Of a stretch of DNA of 5,226 bases, positions 1-4,695 are shown one piece after another. Under the pieces are notes generated by a model that saw nothing but the letters and a program-made list of their open reading frames with translations, ran no database searches and was not told where the DNA came from. A program made the translations under genes and the position numbers. Positions within the stretch are counted from its first letter, which is position 1; each line of letters begins with the position of its first letter. The DNA comes from Limisphaerales bacterium (GTDB taxonomy: Bacteria > Verrucomicrobiota > Verrucomicrobiae > Limisphaerales > UBA11358): the NCBI GenBank assembly GCA_003152145.1, contig PLZL01000033.1, positions 1-5,226 on the forward strand, in the 5' to 3' direction.

Positions 1-2
1 GA

Positions 3-149
3 GCGGATGCGCCAGAAATTGTTCGTGGTGGCGTCCGGCGTGTTGGTGAACACCAGCGCCCCGAATGAACCGGCGGCATTGGTCAACTGCGGAATCCAGT
101 TGGCCAGTGACAGGCTGGTGGAGCGGTTCAATGCGCATTTCGCCCCGGC
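3..149 (-). pseudogene. Orphan remnant of a secreted-protein C-terminal module
   Basis: Read on the minus strand, positions 149 down to 3 encode AGAKCALNRSTSLSLANW, followed by a stretch ending FTNTPDATTNNFWRIR, with no stop before the window edge. This matches the module that ends the neighbouring FG-GAP protein: a Leu/Gln stretch, NPDL versus STSL, then ANW, a Gly-containing linker, and a terminal Phe/Tyr-x-Arg. I associate this module with the C-termini of many secreted verrucomicrobial proteins. The frame is open only from about position 251, where a TGA closes it upstream. It contains no ATG or GTG, only one internal TTG, and no body of a protein precedes it. It lies in a different frame from the FG-GAP gene, after that gene's stop. 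I read it as the 3' scrap of a deleted paralogue. Alternatives are a frameshift that once joined it to the FG-GAP gene, or a very small gene with a TTG start. The true 3' end lies outside the window. Confidence 0.6.
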
Positions 150-169
150 TATGTGTTTTTTCCAGCGAT

Positions 170-1078
170 TTAAGGATGCAACGGGCGGAAGTATAAATTG
201 CCCGGCTGTGATGGGATGGTGAGGCTTCTGTTCGTGCCGTCGTCGGAAATGTCATAGCCGTTGTAGCCACTCGGCCCCCAATTGGCTGTCGTCAAATCCG
301 GATTCTGCTGCAACGACCAGCCTGCCGAAGCCGACGGCCACGACACGCGCAAACCGCAAGCTTGAATATTGATGGCAACTGGCGGCGCGGAAGTTGGCGG
401 CAGGAAAGTTGAAGTGTTGAGCAACACCGAAATTGTGTTGTCACCATTCGCGCTAATCAAATCCAGATTGCCATCGCCGTTGACATCCGCTGCTATCACT
501 TCAGTCGGATTGTTGCCGACGGCATAGGTGGCGCTGGAACCAAACCCGCCATTCGCGTTGTTCGTTAACACCGTTAGCGTATTGCCGTTAAAATATCCAA
601 TATTCGCGTTGATCAAGTCCAGCTTGCCATCCCCGTTGATATCAGCCGCTGTGACGAAACTCGGCCCGACACCCACCGTGCAGGTGGCGTTGGAACCAAA
701 CCCGCCGTTCCCGTTGTTCGTTAACACCGTTAGTGAATTGCCGCTACCGTTTCCCCAATTCGCACTGATCAATTCCACTTTGCCATCGCCGTTAACATCC
801 GCCGACGTGACCACGACAGGGCCGTTTCCAACACTTGGCATGGACGCGGGCGCGAAGCCACCACTGCCGTCATTAGTCAATATTGTCAGTGTGCCCGGAA
901 CTGTGTTGTCCGGACAGATCAAATCCACCTTGCGGTCCCTGTTGACATCCGCCACTGTCAGGTTGGCAGTGTGACTGACGGCGTAGTTAACAGGGGGTGA
1001 GAAGCTGACTTGTGCAGCGGCGTGATGCAGACCGGCGAGCAACCAGATGATCATCACCAAACAGATGTGCGGTTTCAT
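170..1078 (-). CDS. Exported FG-GAP/VCBS-repeat protein with verrucomicrobial C-terminal module
   Basis: This 302-residue protein probably acts outside the cytoplasm; its ligand or activity is unknown. Residues 1-23 form a Sec signal peptide, with a hydrophobic core around LVMIIWLLAGL and a likely cleavage near HHAAA/Q. Four FG-GAP/VCBS repeats follow at a 50-52-residue period, marked by VADVNRDRKVDL (42-53), SADVNGDGKVEL (92-103), AADINGDGKLDL (144-155) and AADVNGDGNLDL (196-207). The DxNxDxxxD pattern is typical of calcium-binding loops in beta-propeller blades; repeat 1 has lost both glycines. Four repeats are too few for a usual seven-bladed propeller. Residues 233-302 form the C-terminal module ending LYFRPLHP. 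I chose the ATG at 1078 because the signal peptide begins there. An in-frame ATG at 1228 would put 50 polar residues in front of it. No strong Shine-Dalgarno sequence is visible. The gene stands alone, divergent from the secretion operon. Export by that system is possible but unproven. Confidence 0.85.
   Translation of the reverse strand: MKPHICLVMIIWLLAGLHHAAAQVSFSPPVNYAVSHTANLTVADVNRDRKVDLICPDNTVPGTLTILTNDGSGGFAPASMPSVGNGPVVVTSADVNGDGKVELISANWGNGSGNSLTVLTNNGNGGFGSNATCTVGVGPSFVTAADINGDGKLDLINANIGYFNGNTLTVLTNNANGGFGSSATYAVGNNPTEVIAADVNGDGNLDLISANGDNTISVLLNTSTFLPPTSAPPVAINIQACGLRVSWPSASAGWSLQQNPDLTTANWGPSGYNGYDISDDGTNRSLTIPSQPGNLYFRPLHP
531..733. repeat. Near-identical direct repeat inside the FG-GAP gene (531-577 and 687-733)
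   Basis: Two 47-bp stretches 156 bp apart differ at only three positions (534/690, 551/707 and 555/711). The spacing equals 52 codons, so each copy covers the same part of successive FG-GAP repeats (the NTLTVLTNN / NSLTVLTNN and GGFGS segments). The other two protein repeats are much more diverged at the DNA level. This indicates recent duplication or gene conversion of one blade, and a site prone to repeat-number change. Confidence 0.8.
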
Positions 1079-1287
1079 AAATTTTGTCGTAATTTCGTAA
1101 CGGGTTGTGCTGCGCCGGTGAGCGCTTGCAGCATCGCAGCACACAGCAGACAGATTTGAATCAGGTTTCGTCTGGTTTTCAATGTTCGCAAAACGCTGCT
1201 GCCTGTGACGCGGCGTTTCTTTGGCCACAGTAATGACTCATCAAAAATTTACCAAACGGTCAACAAGCAATTTGCCGTTTTGAACAA

Positions 1288-1293
1288 TATAAT
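1288..1293 (+). promoter_or_regulatory. Possible -10 element
   Basis: A perfect TATAAT hexamer lies in the AT-rich part of the divergent region, facing the gspF operon about 270 bp upstream of its start. No convincing -35 hexamer sits 16-18 bp upstream (the bases there read AAGCAA), and there is no extended -10 TG. Transcription from here would run through the REP-like hairpins before reaching gspF. This may be a chance match in AT-rich DNA. Confidence 0.2.
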
Positions 1294-1336
1294 CCGGGGT
1301 GAGGCATTGAATCAATTTACCTGAACCGGCGGGCAA

Positions 1337-1453
1337 ACCTGGGAGTGTGCCGTTCCGGCACGGGTTGGAGTTCAAGCTTTGGCTTGTTCCCGGAGGCACG
1401 CTCAAGTGTGAACTCCAACATCACACGCCGGCGGGACGCCGGCGCTCCCAGGT
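1337..1453. repeat. REP/BIME-like nested inverted repeat
   Basis: The element is bounded by perfect inverted ends, ACCTGGGAG (1337-1345) and CTCCCAGGT (1445-1453). A second inverted pair lies inside: GTTGGAGTTCA (1364-1374) and TGAACTCCAAC (1409-1419). Between outer and inner arms, each side has its own GC-rich hairpin. On the left, GTGCCG-TTC-CGGCAC spans 1347-1361. On the right, CGCCGGCG-GGA-CGCCGGCG spans 1426-1444. A smaller hairpin, CAAGC-TTTG-GCTTG, occurs in the centre (1373-1386). The layout is two REP-like units head to head around a central spacer. The right unit, translated on the minus strand, gives GSAGVPPA, a peptide I recall from spurious ORFs in verrucomicrobial and planctomycete genomes, which suggests a dispersed family. 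REP elements are typically moved by RAYT transposases supplied in trans; none is encoded here. It could influence transcription or mRNA structure ahead of gspF. Confidence 0.8.
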
Positions 1454-1560
1454 CTGTTCATCCATTTTGCCAAAAGTTGAACATTTATCACGGACGGAAG
1501 CCGCTTTTCGCCGTTGCATTTGAAACTTTCGGCCTCCAGCGGTTTTAGATACAAGTTGTC

Positions 1561-2847
1561 ATGCCGCAATTTTCCTACAAGGCGCGTAAACGCTCCGGCG
1601 AACTGGTCGAGGGCATTCTGGAAGTGAATGACCGCCCGGCGGCCGTGGCGCAAATCGAGCGCCTCGGCCTGTTCCCCATTGCCGTGGATACGAGCAAGGG
1701 CGCCCCGGTCGCCGACAAGCGCGCGGGCCGGGCATTCGACGTGCGGTCGTTTCTCCCGCCGACGTTGCGCGCGCATTTCGAGCAGCAGCGCAAGCCGAAG
1801 TTGCAGGAGCTGGCCACGTTCACGCAGCAGCTTGCCAACCTGCTCCAGGCCGGCATGCCGCTGTCCACCGCGCTCAACAGCATGACGTATCTGGAGACGA
1901 AAGGGATTCCGTCGGACGTGAGCCGCCAGCTCAAGCAGGAGGTGAGCGAGGGCCGGGGTTTGTCCGACGCCATGGCCAAGCAGCCGCGCGTGTTTTCGGA
2001 TTTGTATGTCAACATGGTGAAGGCGGGCGAGCAGAGCGGCGCGCTGGTGGACGTGCTCCGGCGCATGGCCGACCATTTCGAGAAATTCGCGCAGGTGCAG
2101 GCCAAGTTCACCTCGGCGCTGATTTACCCGGCGCTGGTGTGCTGCGTGGGCGTGGGCCTGATTGTCTTCTTCCTCACGGTGATGCTGCCGAAATTCATGT
2201 CGCTCTTCAGCGGCGTGGGGTTCAACCATCTGCCGATGATGACGCAAATTTTGATCAACATCAGCGACGCGTTCAAACATTACTGGTGGCTGATGGCGGG
2301 AATCGTCCTCGTGCTGGTGATTTTGTTCAAGCGGTTCCAGACGACGGCGACGGGGCGGCGCAAGATTGACGAGTGGAAGATGAAGGCGCCTTTGCTGGGC
2401 CGCGTGGTGTGCCTGAACCTTTACGGCCAGTTCGCGCGCACGCTCTGCACGCTCCTGCAAAACGGCGTGCCCATGCTCACCGCGCTCAAAATCACCGAGC
2501 AGGTCATCCCCAACAGCATCATCAAGGAGGCCACCGCCCGGACGCGCGACGCGGTGACGGACGGCAAATCGCTCGCGCAACCGCTGGCGGCCAGCAAGGT
2601 CTTCCCGCGGCTGATGGTGGACCTGGTGAAAATCGGCGAGGAAACCGGCAACGTGGCCGACGCGTTGAACAACGTGGCGCAGACGTATGAAAACGAACTG
2701 AACATCGCCCTGCGCGTGACGACCAACCTGATCGAACCGGTGCTCATCATCGTCATGGCGGCGCTGGTCGGCTTCCTGCTGGTCGCCGTGCTGGGCGCGA
2801 TGTTCTCGATGATTTCCAGCATCGGCACCGGGATGGAAGGACAATGA
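1561..2847 (+). CDS. gspF: Type II secretion system inner-membrane protein GspF
   Basis: GspF is the polytopic inner-membrane platform protein of the T2SS. It links the cytoplasmic ATPase GspE to assembly of the periplasmic pseudopilus. The 428 residues are close to the family's usual 400. The N-terminus MPQFSYKARKRSGELVEG is the classic family opening and supports the ATG at 1561, although no clear Shine-Dalgarno sequence precedes it. Two T2SSF domains are visible. The first (about 84-207) has FTQQLANLLQAGMPLSTAL and EQSGALVDVLRRMA. The second (about 288-410) has FARTLCTLLQNGVPMLTALK and IGEETGNVADALNNVA. Predicted membrane segments lie at about 187-209, 242-256 and 391-417, the last with the EPVLIIVMAALVGF signature. 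It heads the visible operon, and its stop overlaps gspH by 4 bp. PilC of type IV pili is the close alternative; the downstream H-I-J-K genes decide for T2SS. No gspE precedes it, which is unusual. Confidence 0.95.
   Translation: MPQFSYKARKRSGELVEGILEVNDRPAAVAQIERLGLFPIAVDTSKGAPVADKRAGRAFDVRSFLPPTLRAHFEQQRKPKLQELATFTQQLANLLQAGMPLSTALNSMTYLETKGIPSDVSRQLKQEVSEGRGLSDAMAKQPRVFSDLYVNMVKAGEQSGALVDVLRRMADHFEKFAQVQAKFTSALIYPALVCCVGVGLIVFFLTVMLPKFMSLFSGVGFNHLPMMTQILINISDAFKHYWWLMAGIVLVLVILFKRFQTTATGRRKIDEWKMKAPLLGRVVCLNLYGQFARTLCTLLQNGVPMLTALKITEQVIPNSIIKEATARTRDAVTDGKSLAQPLAASKVFPRLMVDLVKIGEETGNVADALNNVAQTYENELNIALRVTTNLIEPVLIIVMAALVGFLLVAVLGAMFSMISSIGTGMEGQ
2835..2840 (+). promoter_or_regulatory. Ribosome binding site for gspH, inside the gspF 3' end
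   Basis: GGAAGG lies within the last codons of gspF, just ahead of two consecutive in-frame ATG codons at 2844 and 2847. Spacing is 3 bases to the first and 6 to the second, so the second ATG is the more usual distance. The first overlaps the gspF stop as ATGA. The choice changes the protein by one residue only. Confidence 0.5.
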
Positions 2848-3422
2848 TGAGTGACAAGTGGCAAGTGACGGGTGACCGGACGTTTGCGGCGCGCGAAGCG
2901 GATTCCTGCCACTCGTCACTTGTCACTCGTCACGCCGCGTTCACGCTCATCGAACTCATGATGGTCGTCGCCATCATCGGCCTGATCATGGCCACGGGCG
3001 TGCCGGCCATCCTGTCGGTGACCCGCGAGGCGCCGATGCGCAAGGCGGTCAATGACGTGATGGAGATTTGCAGTCACGCGCGGGCGCAGGCGATTTTGCA
3101 GGGGCAGACGATGTCCGTGGTCTTTCACCCGCGGAACCGGGAGGTGGCCTTGAACGGCGGCGCGGATGCGTCTGCGCCATCCGCGCCGGCCACGCGCGTG
3201 GGCCGCGCGGCGGTGAACGCGGCGAAATTCGACCCCAGCGTGGTGATCGAGGGGCTGGGCATCAACAACTTTGATTACACCGAATCGGACGAGGCGCGTG
3301 TGCGGTTTTTCGCCAATGGCACGAGCGATGAAATGACGCTGGTATTAAGCTCCGGCGGTGAATACCGGAAAATCACGCTCGAAGTGACCACGGCGCTGGC
3401 GTCCGTCGGAAACGTGCGATGA
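2844..3422 (+). CDS. gspH: Type II secretion minor pseudopilin GspH
   Basis: GspH is a minor pseudopilin in the periplasmic pseudopilus; it is processed by the prepilin peptidase and held in the inner membrane until assembly. The 192 residues contain a prepilin motif at A32/FTLIELMMVVAIIGLIMATG, with Glu37 as the conserved +5 glutamate and a hydrophobic helix to about residue 55. The C-terminal part, VRFFANGTSDEMTLVL (153-168) then GGEYRKITLEV (171-181), fits the GspH/FimT beta domain (FxxxG-S pattern near the end). GspG is unlikely because the GspG-type Pro-Asp-Pro-Trp-Gly region is absent. The 32-residue leader is far longer than the usual 5-10 and is partly repeat-encoded (HSSLVTRH), and -1 is Ala instead of Gly. 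An Ala-rich insert sits at about 104-127. The start overlaps gspF and the end overlaps gspI by ATGA, so translation is probably coupled. Confidence 0.85.
   Translation: MMSDKWQVTGDRTFAAREADSCHSSLVTRHAAFTLIELMMVVAIIGLIMATGVPAILSVTREAPMRKAVNDVMEICSHARAQAILQGQTMSVVFHPRNREVALNGGADASAPSAPATRVGRAAVNAAKFDPSVVIEGLGINNFDYTESDEARVRFFANGTSDEMTLVLSSGGEYRKITLEVTTALASVGNVR
2849..2933. repeat. Inverted and direct short repeats encoding the gspH leader
   Basis: GAGTGACAAGTG (2849-2860) and CACTTGTCACTC (2917-2928) form a perfect 12-bp inverted pair that begins at the last base of the second start codon. The right arm lies within 2910-2933, a 24-bp stretch that recurs at 3913-3936 in the gspJ leader with one mismatch (2927/3930). 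In addition, GTGACGGGTGAC (2865-2876) is the exact inverse complement of 3925-3936. The whole is built from variants of GTGAC(A/G)AGTGAC. It lies in frame, ahead of the pilin cleavage site. Confidence 0.8.
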
Positions 3423-3850
3423 GGCTGCCCGCGGCAAAAACCAGAACGGCCCGCGGCGGTTTCACGCTGCTGGAGGTGATGTTCGCGGTTGTCGCGTTTT
3501 GCACGGCGACGTTCGCGATTCTGGCGCTGGTGTCGCAGTCGCTCGAAATCGCGCGGCGTCTGCAGCGGCCGATGGTGGACGCCGGCCTGGTGGCGTCGCA
3601 GCTTTCGCTGACCAACAAACTCGTCGAGGGCGTGTCGTCGGGCGACCTCGGCGAATTGCTCGGCGATGCCTACAAGGGCTACACGTGGGATTATGCCGTT
3701 GACGAAGCGCAGACGAACAAATTGTTTCAGGCGGTCATTGTCATTCAGCGCAACGACGGCAACCGGCCGGTCGTCTCGAAAATGACCGTCTTGTTTTACC
3801 GCCCGGATTCGCCGGCGGGCAGCCTCGACGGAGGACTGGGTTTCAAATGA
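3419..3850 (+). CDS. gspI: Type II secretion minor pseudopilin GspI
   Basis: GspI is a small minor pseudopilin that in other T2SS nucleates the tip complex with GspJ and GspK in the inner membrane. At 143 residues it has the family's usual size. The leader MRLPAAKTRTARG is followed by G14/FTLLEVMFAVVAF, a canonical prepilin site with Gly at -1 and Glu19 at +5, then a hydrophobic helix to about residue 38. The region after it (SQSLEIARRLQRPMVDAGLVASQLSL, 39-64) resembles the helical start of GspI, with Ala-rich spacing before the beta sheet. The beta-strand part ends at about FQAVIVIQRNDG...SKMTVLFYRPD. Unlike H and J, the leader is of normal length and has no repeat sequence. Only a weak GGA (3408-3410) precedes the ATG. 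The 4-bp overlaps with gspH and gspJ suggest translation by reinitiation. The main alternative is a PilV-type minor pilin. Confidence 0.85.
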   Translation: MRLPAAKTRTARGGFTLLEVMFAVVAFCTATFAILALVSQSLEIARRLQRPMVDAGLVASQLSLTNKLVEGVSSGDLGELLGDAYKGYTWDYAVDEAQTNKLFQAVIVIQRNDGNRPVVSKMTVLFYRPDSPAGSLDGGLGFK

Positions 3851-4695
3851 AAATGTTTTGTCGAGAGTCGAGAATCGAGAGTCGCACACCGGCGCGCGGC
3901 GCGCGTTCACGTCACTCGTCACTTGTCACCCGTCACTTGTCCGCCTTCACGCTGATTGAAGTGATGATTGCCATAACGATTTTCAGCCTGGTGCTGGCCG
4001 CCATCTACTCGTCCTGGGATCTCATCTGGCGCGCGTCACGGGTCAGCCAGGCGGCGGCGGCGCAGGTGCAGCGCCAGCGCGTCGCCATCCACACCATCGA
4101 GGACGCGCTGACGTGCATCCAGTCGTTTCAGGCTTCCATGAGGTATTACAGCTTCGTCGTGGCCGACGACCCTCCGGAGTTGGACTTCACGGCGCGGCTG
4201 CCCGACAATTTCCCGCGCAACGGAAAATTCGGCGACCTCAACGTGCGGCAGTTGATGTTCACCCTCGAAGCCGGGCCGAACTCGGAAAAGGACCTGGTGC
4301 TGCGGCAGAAGCCGATTCTGCTGGACCTGGACGCAGACGAACAAAAGAACCCGCTCGTGCTCGCGCGCAACGTGCAGACCTTCAAGGTCGAATGCTGGGA
4401 CACCAACATGGCCGAATGGACGAAGGAATGGGACAACACCAATTCCATCCCGCCGATGATCCGCGTCAAACTCGTGCTCGGCGGCAACAACAATCAGTTT
4501 GGGAACGCCGCGCCGACGCTGTCCGTCACCCGCGTCATTGCCGTGCCGTCGCAAACCATGCCGGCGGTCGTGCAGACGGGTGGCGGCGGGCCGCGCGGCG
4601 GCGGCCCCGTTCTCACCCCCCCGCCTCCAGTCGTGACCGGAGGCGGCCCCAACAACCAGAATAATCCGCGCAACATCATCAACCGCGGACGATGA
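3847..4695 (+). CDS. gspJ: Type II secretion minor pseudopilin GspJ with Gly/Pro/Asn-rich tail
   Basis: GspJ is a minor pseudopilin of the T2SS tip complex. Of the 282 residues, about 34-236 are the conserved protein. The prepilin site is A33/FTLIEVMIAITIFSLVLAA, with Glu38 at +5. Residues 174-208 carry the family pattern of a beta strand, then W..EW, then a Pro and a branched-chain strand (VQTFKVECWD, WTKEW, IPPMIRVKLVL), followed by TRVIAVPS. Two features are unusual. The leader has 33 residues, built from repeats (RESRIESR and HSSLVTRH). The C-terminus (about 238-282) is a low-complexity extension with GGGGPRGGG, TPPPP and NNQNNPRN, which is absent from ordinary GspJ of about 200 residues. 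ATG 3847 overlaps the gspI stop; an in-frame ATG at 3853 is equally possible. GGAGGA at 3830-3835 is a plausible though distant ribosome binding site. gspK follows with a 4-bp overlap. Confidence 0.88.
   Translation: MKMFCRESRIESRTPARGARSRHSSLVTRHLSAFTLIEVMIAITIFSLVLAAIYSSWDLIWRASRVSQAAAAQVQRQRVAIHTIEDALTCIQSFQASMRYYSFVVADDPPELDFTARLPDNFPRNGKFGDLNVRQLMFTLEAGPNSEKDLVLRQKPILLDLDADEQKNPLVLARNVQTFKVECWDTNMAEWTKEWDNTNSIPPMIRVKLVLGGNNNQFGNAAPTLSVTRVIAVPSQTMPAVVQTGGGGPRGGGPVLTPPPPVVTGGGPNNQNNPRNIINRGR
3861..3936. repeat. Repeats encoding the gspJ leader
   Basis: TCGAGAGTCG occurs twice in tandem, at 3861-3870 and 3875-3884, separated by AGAA, and encodes RESRIESR. It is followed at 3913-3936 by the second copy of the 24-bp stretch found in the gspH leader (2910-2933), 23 of 24 bases identical and in the same reading frame, encoding HSSLVTRH. 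Both blocks end before the AFTLIE cleavage motif. Confidence 0.8.

Larger units (their letters stand above)
1079..1560. other. Gene-free divergent intergenic region
   Basis: This 482-bp stretch separates the minus-strand FG-GAP gene from the plus-strand secretion operon, so the promoters of both should lie here. From 1079 to about 1336 it is comparatively AT-rich. It holds a consensus-like TATAAT at 1288-1293 but no matching -35 element. The part next to the FG-GAP start can be read as an N-terminal extension of that gene, but it lacks protein-like character. The REP-like element fills 1337-1453. The last 107 bp before gspF contain no clear hairpin and no Shine-Dalgarno sequence. I see no RNA gene or riboswitch here. 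Confidence 0.7.

Noticed and set aside
7..222. Plus-strand 71-codon open frame
   Set aside because: It is antisense to the recognisable C-terminal module remnant and has no family features.
528..974. Plus-strand open frame with Pro/Leu-rich repeats
   Set aside because: It is the mirror of the FG-GAP repeats; the minus-strand reading has a signal peptide and DxNxDxxxD motifs.
1079..1228. N-terminal extension of the FG-GAP gene from an in-frame ATG at 1228
   Set aside because: It would bury the signal peptide behind 50 polar residues; the ATG at 1078 starts a normal signal sequence.
1345..1548. Plus-strand 67-codon open frame before gspF
   Set aside because: Much of it is the inverted repeat element; no ribosome binding site or protein-like pattern is present.
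1520..1551. TTGAAA ... TTAGAT as a promoter close to gspF
   Set aside because: The spacer is 19 bp, the -10 match is poor, and it would leave almost no 5' leader before the ATG.
1402..2919. 505-codon open frame on the minus strand, longer than gspF itself
   Set aside because: It lies antisense to gspF, is rich in His/Arg/Gln as expected from a reversed GC-rich gene, and resembles no family. Its C-terminal GSAGVPPA stretch comes from the REP-like element.
2849..2933. Possible CRISPR-like or regulatory repeat array
   Set aside because: Units are short, irregular, partly inverted, without spacers of constant length, and translated in frame as a leader.
2844..3422. Assignment of this gene as GspG, expected directly after gspF
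   Set aside because: The C-terminal domain lacks the GspG Pro-Asp-Pro-Trp-Gly region and instead has the FFANGTS...GGEYRKITLEV pattern of GspH.
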